From NCBI GenBank assembly GCA_030248065.1, contig JASAMV010002578.1:62001-126000 (forward strand): a DNA stretch of 64,000 bases. Direction: 5' to 3'. How positions within the stretch are numbered: the stretch's first letter is position 1; each line of letters opens with the position of its first letter. This DNA is from Rhynchonema sp. JSB1_4. Taxonomy: Eukaryota; Nematoda; Chromadorea; Monhysterida; Xyalidae. Below are positions 1 through 11,400 of the stretch, piece after piece. Under the pieces are notes generated by a model. It made no database searches, had not been told where the DNA came from, and saw nothing but the letters and a program-made list of their open reading frames with translations. The position numbers were made by a program, and so were the translations under genes.

Positions 1-119
1 GTTTCATATGCTCATACACAGTGGAGCTAATTTGGAAAATTACTTTTTTCTGAAATCTCGATTCCGATGTGATGTGTATGCCAAATAAGCCCCCAAACAT
101 TCTCTGATTGAGGGGCTCT

Positions 120-545
120 GGGATATACTTGCGTATTTTTCCGCAAAATATATTTTTGGAAAAAAAACCGTTTTTTTCGAAAAAAAAACCGTTTTTTTCC
201 AAATATTTTTCCAGCACTTAAGGATACCCATGGTCCAAAAACGGCTATTTTGGAGAAAATTTCGTCGGGAAATGGACTGAAACAGGCTAAAAATGCGCTT
301 GGAGACTAAAAAGTGCTCATGTTGAACTGTTTAGTACCGATTTACATTGCTTTTGACAACATCCTCTCGCAACCTTGGAAAATATCTCGGAAATTTTTGG
401 AAAAAAAACCGTTTTTTTCCAAAAGTTGCCAATTGGAAAAATTTCCGGGGAAAAATAAAAACGTATTTTTCAGGGCCTCGGAAAAAAACGGTTTTTTTCG
501 GTTTTTTTTTCGAAAAAAACGGTTTTTTCCCGGCCCGCAAGTATA
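120..545. repeat. A/T-rich palindromic repeat cluster
   Basis: Runs of A followed by CCG and runs of T recur about six times (near 157-205, 402-420 and 479-530). Each unit is nearly its own reverse complement. Sequence near 60-100 resembles part of the fold-back family seen near 35.1 kb. The short ORFs here are low-complexity (KKNGFF-like) and not genes. Confidence 0.55.
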
Positions 546-744
546 CTCTGGGATCCCTGAAATGCGTTTGAAGGGGGCTTATACTCGCCTATTCATGAAC
601 ATTACACTTACTGTTTTTTACGAGATTCTTCTTGGCGAAATTTCTAAACTTTAGCAAGCTGGGGAACACGATTCCGATATAATGAGCTAGTACATGTATA
701 CTGTAATCTGTGATACACTGACTATAATTCGTCCTCTCCCCAGA

Positions 745-1127
745 CAGTGTAGTTCCTGGGGGGGAGGGGGGGTCCCCCCCCTCGGGTACGCTATCTCCCC
801 CTCGGGTGGTACACTATCCCCCTATCTCCCCCTCCGGGTACACTATCTCCCCCAATTTTTGCCTAAAATGGCCATTTTTAGGCCTAAAATGGGCATTTTT
901 AGGCCTAAAATGTGTGATTTTCAGGTCAATGTTCTCAAAAGTCGCCAAAATACCCTTTTTATGAAGAATTTTTTCCAAAAAGGGGCAAAAATAGGTCAAA
1001 TTTTCTACCTCAAAAAGTGACTTTTTCCCGAATTTGGGTCTTCCCCCCCCTCGGGGGTACACTATCTCCCCCTCCGAAAAAAAACGGGGGGTCCGCTATC
1101 TCCCCCTCCGGACCAGGAACTACACTG
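745..1127. mobile_element. hAT-like non-autonomous element with C-rich minisatellite
   Basis: The ends are inverted repeats: CAGTGTAGTTCCTGG at 745-759 and its reverse complement ending at 1127. The element is flanked by the perfect 8-bp direct duplication TCCCCAGA (737-744 and 1128-1135). An 8-bp duplication with CAG...CTG termini is the hAT signature. The 383-bp interior has repeated TCCCCCTC/GGTACACTATC units and an AAAATGGGCATTTTTAGGCCT-type repeat, with no transposase. Confidence 0.75.
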
Positions 1128-1537
1128 TCCCCAGACATCCCCAGTCAGTCCGACCGACCATCAGAGCCACAATCCTCGTCGGGCCGAGCCGAGCCAAACC
1201 TTAAACGAAAGACCAACCGAAACTTCGGCCGATGCTTGCTGCATCAAAACAGCGCTTTTTCGTTCACCCGTGTCGTGCATTGTGGTTGCCTGGCTGACAG
1301 ACTGTGGATCCTGGTGCAATCTTCGGCTGTAATTCTGTATCAACGGCAGCAACGCTCGACTTTAGCCAAGCGAACAAAGTCGTGGAACGTGGAAGTGGAA
1401 GGTTAAATAAAACTAAAAACGACGCTCTGTTTTCTACCCCGGGGAAACGGTGGTTTTTACGCCAAATGTTCTGATTGAAACGCCGAACCGTCCTGAAAAT
1501 TGTGCAGTGCATCGAAGTTAGTTTCAGTGTCAGGTTA

Positions 1538-2378
1538 CCGTATTGTCGGAAATAGAACCCGGGGGGGAAAAAAAAAAACAGTGCTGTGCCTGGGAAAAAA
1601 TCTCAAGGGAGGGGGGAGTTTGGCGGACACACAAACACCCCCCCCCCCCCCCCGGGGGGGGGGGGGGCCCCCCCCCAATGGTACCCTGCCCGCCCCGGCC
1701 TGGTACGCTACCCCCCTACCCGCCCCGTTCTGGTACCCTACCCCCCCTACCCGCCCCGCCCTGGTACCCTACCCGCCCCGATTTTTACCCCCAAAATGCC
1801 CATTTTTCGGTCAAAAATGCCCAAATTTCGACCGAAAACCCTAAAAAGTGCAAAAAATTTCGCGCTGCGCGCGATATATGTACTTTTTAGTACATAAAAA
1901 CAGGCACGCGAAAAAACTTGTGTTGTACCCTACCCGCCCCGAAAAATCTCCCCCCCCCCCCCCCCCAAGATCCCAGGTACACTACCCCCCTACCCGCCCC
2001 GATTTTTTCCACCTATATGTACCCTACCCGCCCCGCAAAAGTAGCCACAGCACTGCGGGGGGGACCAAAATTTGGAGAAAAGTCATTTTTTGAGGTCGAA
2101 AATTTGGCTCATTTTTGCCCCTTTTAGGAAAAAAATCTCAATAAAAAGGGTATTTTGGCGGTTTTTGACGACATTGGCCTAAAAATCACTCATTTTATGC
2201 CTAAAATGCGCCCTACCATACCGATACCACTAATCTGTGGTACGGTGAAGGTTGGGGGTGGGGTTCTATGAATGGGGGGTCAATTAATGGGGGGGTTCTA
2301 TTTTTGATTTCGAGCCATTTAGGGGGGTTCAATTAATGGGGGGTCAATTAATGGGGGGTTCTATTTCCGACAATACGG
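1538..2378. mobile_element. TA-flanked inverted-repeat element with GC-rich minisatellites
   Basis: The inverted termini CCGTATTGTCGGAAATAGAA (1538-1557) and its complement (ending 2378) are flanked by TA at 1536-1537 and 2379-2380, as in Tc1/mariner-type insertions. The interior holds tandem TACCCGCCCCG units (about 1686-1790 and 1925-2040) and GGGGTCAATTAATG units (2270-2355). No transposase is visible. A relic of the right end lies at 37219-37249. Confidence 0.6.
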
Positions 2379-2574
2379 TATCTTTTTGGTTGAAATTTCA
2401 TTGTTTTCCATGAAAAAGTCGTCAGATAGACAATACTGATCACTGACTTGCCGACCCCCCACCTCCCAAGTGCTACCCTGCCTACTTGCCGAATCCGTCA
2501 GAAATTTTAGTATTTTTGACAAAAAAATCGTACCAAAAAATCGTGCAGTGCGCGGATTGGATGTCCGGCGGGTG

Positions 2575-3381
2575 CAGAGATCGGAAACGGGCCGCGATTT
2601 TGGACTTGGTCGACCGGGCCGGGCCGGAGATTTGGGGGGACCGGGCCGGGCCGGGCCGAGCTCCCGAGCAGCCCGGCCCGGTCCGGCCCGGTATGCCTAA
2701 ATTCGAACGAAATTACCATTTTTTGAACCAAAATTTTCAAAATTTTTGCGCTTCGCGCAATAACATTTCCTAGTTCTTGATCTTTTCAGTCATCGTTTTG
2801 AAGAAAGAAGCAGTGGTGTAGCTACCCATCCCATACCCAGGCCTTTGCAATCAACCCACTGTACCACCAAAAAAGCCTGCCGCCTGCAATCAACCTACCT
2901 ACTGTACCGACCGGCCGAGCTAGGGGGTCATCAGGGAACAAAATTTTTATGTATACATATTGATGAGAATGTACTCTTAAGCGCTAATTTCGCGCGTCAC
3001 GCGCCATTTTTCGCCTGTATGGAGTGAAAAATACCGATTTTAAACTATTTTGAGCCAAAAATTATACCTACAACTGTACCAGCCCGGGCGGCGACTTACG
3101 TACTGCATCAGGATGGCGCGTCAATCTACCTACCCCTTCCCCCCAGCTGCACCAGTGAAAACAAGTAATCTGCAGAAAATTTTCGAATTTTTTTCAGCTT
3201 TTTGGACTTTTTCAGTTTTCGGCCCTTGAAAATTGGCTGACCGGGCCGGGCCGGGCCGACCTCAAGCCAAAACGGGCCGGGCCGGGCCGACCTGCAGCCC
3301 TCCACCGGGCCGGGCCGGGCCGGACTTTTCGCCGACCGGGCCGGGCCGGGCCGACTTTACCCGGCCCGTTTCCGATCTCTG
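2575..3381. mobile_element. hAT-like element with GGGCC satellite blocks
   Basis: The termini CAGAGATCGGAAACGGGCCG (2575 onward) and the complement ending at 3381 are inverted. The flanking octamers GGCGGGTG (2567-2574) and GGCGGATG (3382-3389) match at 7 of 8 positions. Blocks of repeated GGGCCGGGCCG occur just inside both ends (2606-2690 and 3239-3360). No transposase is visible. ORFs rich in GPGRA are translations of the satellite. Confidence 0.65.
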
Positions 3382-3389
3382 GGCGGATG

Positions 3390-5415
3390 TTGTTGTTGCA
3401 TCTGTTCTCTTTAAAATGTCTGTGGAGGATAATCCGCTATTATCAAAACGGAAAAGATGCAATGGTTTCGGTGCATTTCGGTGTTTTCAGGTGTACAACT
3501 TTCAATTCTGCGAACAATCTTCCTTTGTTTGTTTTATTGGTTTTGGCCAAAATGACAAGAATCGAAATCTAGCCGGAAAATTTCATAATGTCCTCACTTC
3601 ACTCATCAAGAGCTGTGTTGACCAAATCGCTCCATTTCCATCAAGTAACCCAACAATAAACAATCAGCGCTACGTGACAACTTTACTGATGTTTCACAAT
3701 ATTATACTGCCGGTGTGTTTGTGCCAGCACTGACGGTGTACTGACACCAGCACGGAACATTGTCCTCGAAGCATAGCTGCCCATCAGAATCACTTCAATT
3801 AAAAAAACCGGATTCCCTCTGTTCTGTTTACCCTGCCGTCCGCAAGTCAGCGTTCGAACAGCGTCGTGCTCTCCCATTTGTGGTAGTCATCCTTTGCCGG
3901 TCTTGTATTTGACTTTGACTTGTATTCACAGGGCAATGCTGCGCTGAACTGTCATGCTCAAATGCTACATATGCTACGCGCTGCCACATGCCCACACACA
4001 TCAGCTAATTTTTTCAGTTGGAGAGCTCTTCTGGCTAAACTGCTGCATGCGTCGGCAATTTTTTTCGCTTGTTCTCCATTTGTACCCATGATTTGTGCGC
4101 TATACAGAATGATATCCGCATCCCCCACGCATCAATCGCTCCAAAATCACAATAATTTCTTCAAGCCGGTGGCAAACAAAATTTTAATGATGACAATAAG
4201 TCATAGACTCCATCAAAATCTGCCAATCCGCGCAATATAGACCAAGAGCTTATTTTTTTCAAAATAGTAAGTTGGCCATCTTTCCTTGTAGCAGCCTTTT
4301 GGGAACGGCCATGCGTCTGGTTATCCGTGACTAACTCTGCCTAATCACGCGTGTCTGCTGCATCCAAAGTTGCAAATTTTAACGCCAAAGAGCTCCAGGA
4401 CTGAGGTTTCCGTTGGGTTCTTAGAACCATAACTCGAACCAGACGTTTTTGATGCGTTAACTGTGTTTCAGCTTGTTTTTCTCTTGAACAGTGTTCGTCG
4501 GGTCAGTCCACTTCTGGACTGCGAATGGTTTTTGTTTGCGCATATTCATTGGGAAGCTGGGATGATCCGCTCTAAAACACGCAATATTGTTGCTATTTTA
4601 TTTGCTCTTTTAGCTTGACCACGCGCAGATTTGACGACAAAAGTAATTGGGTACAATTCTTGCGTGACGTTCCATTCCGTGTATGTATGTACAGTGCTGC
4701 TCACAGTAACGATCTGTGTGCCACGCATGCTTAACCTGTGGCTCATGCGCTTGTGTATACACCATTTGCGCTGTTGCTTTCTCACTGCTTCGGCTTGTAC
4801 TGTTTTGAAATATTCTAAATTTCAACAAATCTCTCATGCCAGTTCTGACTCAGCTCACAAAACAACTCGAATGACAATTTTATTTCGAACTTGATTTTGC
4901 TTGTGAATCATGTTTCTGTTGTTTGTTTGTAATCAGTTTGGTGACATCTGTTGTTTGATCAATAGGGTTTTAAATGACTTTTCTATATACATGCACAATA
5001 TGCCATGCCAGTAATCCTTTATTTTCAGAATCTGTATAATGCAATCCTTCTTTCGCAGTTGAGTGTGTCGGTGCAGAGATAATCCTAAAAAGACCCATAC
5101 CAAGTCTGAACTGCAACAGACACGGAGCGTGTCTAACAAAACTTTTATTGCACTTTGCAAATGCGTCACCACACCACCATACAGCCGACGGAATTTTATC
5201 CGTTTTATCTGCCGAAGCTTTGAAGCTTACATCCCGCTCGGCCCAGCTGCTATAAATTCAATTCAATTTGTGCATTTTCTCTGATGTGGATGAAACTTTG
5301 ACAATATACAGATATTTTTTTGCACAAGCGAGAATCCAGCTCCACCTTTTGAAGCAAAGAAGTAGAGCGCAAAAATAACACAAACAAAGAAGCGGAGGCG
5401 TCGATAAATTAAAAA
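3390..5415. other. Intergenic region upstream of the KIF13-like gene
   Basis: I see no supported gene. ORFs are short, without splice context or recognisable domains. This stretch should contain the promoter and 5' UTR of the kinesin gene, but no core promoter motif could be assigned. Confidence 0.4.
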
Positions 5416-8400
5416 ATGAGCGGAGGAGCTGACAAAGTGAAAGTGGCCGTTCGCGTGCGACCCTTCAGCAAACGAGGTTGGTCGTCGGTTGCGACTTGGA
5501 CTTTCAGGGAATACCGCTTTCACGAGAATTATTTCGGTTGTTGTTTGTGAACGTTTTTTTGTAATTCCACCAGCACAAACCTTGTGCGCCATATGCGCAC
5601 TGAACGATGCGAAACAAGAGACGGGGAACAATGTTCAGACATTCGGGTCACGCCACCTCAAGTAAAAGTTTACCGCCTCATGATGTGTACAATGTTTAAC
5701 GCATCCGCTAGTCCTTCAAAATTTTTAAAACACCACACAATACATTCTGTCGGCAGCTCGTCACAAAACAATTCAAACTAGTGCTTGGAGGCTGAAAAAT
5801 TGTTGCATGCATAAAAAAATTGGTGCCCATTCACTGGGCTGCATGTGTATAATCATTTTATTTGCAGAAATTGACCTCGGCACACAAAATGTGGTGGAAA
5901 TGGAACAGAACCAAACGACGCTGCATCATCCAAATGGATCCGTTCATGGGTGAGGCTCAAGGGTTGGGGGTTTGTGGTCAAGGTTGATGACATGGCACTG
6001 TACATAACACGTGTAGAAAAGGTACACTCTCTGAACTCACTCACTTACGGCTGTACATCATTTTTTGATGAATTTTGACCCGGTATCGCACGAACCGAGG
6101 TTTTTTCCATTGTTTGTCGGTAGGCATCAAATTTGGCGATTGGTCTGGTTCAGATCACATTACTCTTTACAACCTAGTTCAACTGATGTTTCAATACGAG
6201 CCCCAAAATTGACCAGCCACTCTTTTGCCGGCTGGACCTGTCCATTTGGGTGTCATTTTTCAAAGACGGTTTTTACGTTTTTGACTTTATCTCGTCCAAC
6301 CGATAAACGGTGTGCCCTCCCCCAGTTCAAATCCTTTGTGAGGCAAGGGAGGCGGGCGGCCGTATCTCAAACAAATGACTTGTTCTCGCCGGGTCACTAA
6401 ACAGCGAAGGCAAAATCGTGCTTTTGGAACAAGAACAGCGTGTATATTTCTAGGTATTGGGGTCCTTAGCCAGTTTCCATGCATCAGAAACACCCAGAGG
6501 GGTTCTAAATTGATGAGACAAGTCTCAGAAGATACAGCTGAAAGTGAGCTATGGTGCACTCTGCACTACACAAAATGGTAATTTATGAGATCAAGACCAT
6601 TGGGCTAACTCGCAAGACGCATTTGTCGTGCGTGAAGTCGTTTGTTGTTGCACTTTTGCAGAGCTTCGAGGTTGGCTTGGAAAAATGGCACTTGATAGCT
6701 GCAGAAATTGTTGTCAACTTTAAACAGAGATTTTGTATTTGAAGTCTCCAATAAACGTGCTCGGGACCGCAGGTCTAAACCCAAACAGGCTTGCAATGAC
6801 TGCATTTTTCAAAACCTACGTGATTTGCACCACGAAAATAACTAACGATTATTATTTCGTGCCCTTTGTCCCGAGAATTGTCGCCCAAAAAGCGCCCATG
6901 GGCGGTGGTCCATTGGGAAATGTCTGTCTCTTTGTACTGGCAGGTTGAGACTTATACTTGTGGCTTACAGGGTCTTGTTACCGCCCATCTGTACTGCTGT
7001 ACTCATATGCCGTGTGCTCATGTGTATGTCTGGGAGCGCTGTGCTTGTCATGAATACCAATTTTGGTGACGAAACATTCAATTTGTGCTGTGTTGTTTGT
7101 CGGAATGGTTACTTTGACGCCTGGTCTTCTGAGCAGAGAGTGGGGAGAGAGGTTTTAGCCAATGTCATGTCATACGGTGAACGACAAGAAATCATGAAAC
7201 TGTGGTTGCATCAAATGAACTGCACTTTCACAGTTCAAATTCAACATGTAGAGCTCGCACGAAAAAAATATTTCTTGGTGTGCAACAATGCGCCGTTCTG
7301 AAAGTGCCCTGATGCCATAAAACTATCGAAAAGGGCTATTTTTGTCCATTTCAGCAGGGCAAAGTGCATGTGGTCAAGTGCAATTTTGACACGAAAGATG
7401 TCATTTTGCGTCGAGACCTCATGTAGAAAATAAGAGGGACACGCTGTTAACAGGCGACGAGCGGCCTCGAAGTCTTGTCAGTCTCTTATCAGTCTTTCGC
7501 CCGGCCCGGCAACTGTTATGCAAGAAGGTAGGTATTCTGCTAAGTGTTGTGTTGGTGGCTTCTGATATATAGTTCAATCATGCTTGTACACTCTCGTCTT
7601 TACCTATGTACCTAGGTGTGCTGTTTTGGCTTGTGAGCCTTGCAGAAATGCAACCATGCATGTCCACAAGAAGGGCTTGTTCTTCGGATCAAAGTTTGCA
7701 CTTCAGACAGACAAGTCTAACCGTTAACTCTCAATACTTATCAGAACACCAGTCCCACTTTGTTGCTCAATACGCACTTGTGTGTGTGTCTGTTGGCTTC
7801 AGGATCCGTTCAATTTGATAAAAACAGAAAACACGCAGACAAAGATTGAAAATATACAGTACATGGTTGGTTGGGAGAGGGGGTCAGTAGCGCGGAGGCT
7901 GAAGCGCAGGAAGCCAGACCATTACGGCAAATGCACGTAAACGCTAAAGTGTTCAAATTGTGGGTATCACGGGTAAAATGTCACCGATATGTATAAATCC
8001 AGTCAAGACTGGGTACCAATGAATTTATGGACCTATTCGCGACGAGGCACGGTCCTAAATGAAGATGAAGCCGCTCATGCCGCCCGCTTCTGTTCGCCTC
8101 GCTGTCAAGAAGGTGCCCACAGACTGTGAATAGCTGTTATAGTTTTCACTCGTGCGGTCCATGTTTCTTTGAACAACGCTGCTCTTTTGTCGTGTGTACG
8201 GATCACATTTGGCTGAGGTATACCCATGAGGCAGATTGCTCCAGTCAAATTGTGAGTTTGTGAATGTAAAGGTCTTCATGATAAAGGAAACTAAAAAACG
8301 TGAGTATCACCAGGATTTCGCGGTTTTATCATGACAGTCATTCATTCTCCCATGCTTTGTGGTTTATGTGATTGAGTGACAAGATTACACCGATATTAGA

Positions 8401-11400
8401 CTAATCCCCCTTGTGTTGTGCATAGTTTCATTCCAACTGCCAAATGCATGATCTGACAAAAAGAAGCGCTGACGAAAACTAAGCCCACCAATCCTTTTGG
8501 CCCAAGTCTGCTGGTTTTCAATGATCAATATGGTAACATCTGTGTGTGACAAACATGAACACGCAACTGATCATTGTACCTGGCATGTGAATAACAGTCG
8601 TCAGGGTGGTGGTGGTGCATAGAGTCTGGGCTTTATTACCTTGTTTACGCGGAAATCGGTAAAAAAATTTTCCCGGAACCAGCAACCTTTCAAAACAATT
8701 GCGTGGAGCATAAAGACCTTCAGCTGTAATGATACCGCAAAAAATTTTTAAAGCACGCTGATGGAGCACTTGCTGTTGAACATTTGAAAAATGGTCCGAT
8801 TTCATTGCAACGCGGTATGAACATCAGTACAGTACATTCAGACTGTGAAAGAACACATGTTTCTTTGCTATGCTTGTTTGCCTTGTGCGTGTGCGCAGAA
8901 TTGGGTGCAAAATCAGTTGTGCCTAGAACCTCGATTGTGAATGACAGCATCCCCAATAAGTTCAGTTGTGTGTTCACCCAAGTCAGCGCATCATTTTATT
9001 TGGACAGTGATTGTACACACTGCTGCATGGTGTCCACAGGTCCAGCTTTTGGACTTCGCGTTCACGTGAGCAGCTTGCAGCACGAGCACAGGGATGGGTT
9101 GTGTGGCATCGCCTTATTTGTTTATGAATGTGGACAACATTAAACGCACAGGTGCATTGCTCCCTTTCGGGATTATTGGTCCCCGTCCGTGAATGGCAAA
9201 TGGTACTGCCACGCCGCAGAAACTGTAAAAATCTCGATAAACCACCCAAAACACCATAAACCATGCCCGAGCTGTCAGGGGGATTTACAACACTAAAATT
9301 ACCGCAATTGGAAATAGCACTGGCGTAGATTTAGCGTTGGGGAAAGCACAGTGGGGCAGCTGTGTTTATAAATGTCAGTGTTGGAATTGTTTTTGAAGCT
9401 GGTCGGAAAAACAACGACTTGGATATTGCTAAAAAGCTCTTATTTTTGTGAAGGGTGTGTGTGTATAACGGCAAACGCTGGTCAAGTTTACAAAAACGAG
9501 CTTTTTTTGCCGTTGAATTGACAGGCGTTTCAAAAACGTTGCCTTTTCTCAGTGTGAAATGCACATGCGCACAGTTCAGGGGACCGGGAAACGAAATTAA
9601 CCCAAAACAGTTCACTGAAACTGCGATTCAGACAGTGATCGACGAAAGCAGGGGAGAGTCGAACAATTCGTGGCTTGAAAAACTGAAACTTTTAGAAAAT
9701 TGATCGACATTTTTCAGCAAGAAGCCCAAGCAATTTGCGTTCGATCACTGTTTCTGGTCGTTTGATGAAAAGGACAAACATTACGCAGGTGTGTTGGAAT
9801 CTCGTTATCGACATACGAGCAAAAATTTCTTTTCGATCTGCCTTTACGAGATTCGAAAATGTGAAGATGCAACCAGCATGAATATTGTGAAACATCACCC
9901 AGCATTTACAGATCAGCTACAGGTGTTCAGCCACTTGGGCACAGATGTGTTGGACAACGCGTTCGAGGGCTACAACGCGTGCATATTCGCATATGGTCAG
10001 ACCGGATCAGGTGCGGCTGTTTCAAATACTCAGTTTGTGATCTGTCAATGCGATCAAGCTCACCTTGCTGATTCAGGCAAGTCCTACACGATGATGGGTG
10101 CGACTGATCGCGTTGGTCCGGGTGTGATACCACGTTTGTGTCAGCAGATGTTTCAACGAATCACGCACGATGAAAATGAGGCGTTGGGGTTTGCTGTAGA
10201 GGTGTCGTACATGGAGATTTACAATGAACGCGTCAGAGACCTGCTGGATCCGAATAGGTGCTGTTGCGGTTTCGGGTTTGAAGATCAGAGGCAGCAGAAT
10301 CTGATGTTGAAACTTTTTGAAAAAAAAATCTGAACATATTTTGTCAGAAGTCAGCACAACCTGCGAGTGCGTGAACACAACATTCTTGGACCGTATGTGG
10401 ATGGGCTATCCTGTCTGGCAGTGTCGACTTATGAGGTTGGTTTGTACAGGTGGGACTAAATTTCTGAAATTCTTGGCGAGAGCACCAAACACACGATTTA
10501 AAAACTCCTCAAAAAGTGCAATTTCAAATTCCAGCAAATTCTTCTGCTAATGGAAGAAGGCAACAAATCTCGAACGGTGGCCGCTACAAACATGAACGCA
10601 GAGAGCAGTCGGTCACACGCAGTGTTCAACATCAGGCTCACGCAAACGTTGCGCGATTTGGAAAGTGGGGTGGGTAGTGGTGTCTGTAGCTTAGTGGGTT
10701 CACACAGGGTTGGGCAAAAAACGTTTTTTTCAAAAAAATCGTTTTTTTTTTTAAAAACGTTTTTTTTAAAAAAAAAACGTTTTTTTTAAAACGCCCAGAT
10801 GACCAAAATATGCCCCCAGAAAAATTGGAAAACGCTCATGTTGGGAAGAAAACGTGGTTAAATGAAGTAATTCTATGTGTTCTGGGCAAAATAACGGGTT
10901 TCACCCTTTTCTAGCGAGTTGTTAGATCTCTTCAGACCCGCATCAGGGACCACTTTGGCGGGGTCATCACTGAAAGTAAACTCCGAAAAAAAAGAAAAAC
11001 AAAAAAAAAAAAGAAAAAAAAAAAACCCAAAAAAAAGAAAAAAAAAAAAAAAAACAAAAAAAAAAAAAAAAACCAAAAAAAAAAAAACAAAAAACCCCTG
11101 GGTTCACATGCTTGGCACACGCACAAGCGGTACGATGTAACAGGTTCGAGTCTCGCTCGGAAATAGTAAAACGACACTGTTGGAGAGTTTCAGACGAGCG
11201 GTGAAAAAGTGAGCAAAATCAGCTTGGTCGACTTGGCAGGGAGTGAGAGGGTGTCGAAAAGTGGAGCTGTTGGCAAACGGTTTGAGGAAGGCGCTAATAT
11301 CAACAGGTGAGCCTTGTTGCTTTTAGGTGGATTATGATCTTCTGCTTCTAACATTCTAACATGCGATGGCATGGGCGAAGAATTTCTGCATCTACAGCGT

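Noticed and set aside
2470..2773. ORFs rich in Gly-Pro-Arg-Ala
   Set aside because: Translations of the GGGCC satellite inside a hAT-like element.
10873..11177. Lysine-rich and phenylalanine-rich ORFs on both strands
   Set aside because: Low-complexity A/T interior of a hAT-like element with clear target duplication.
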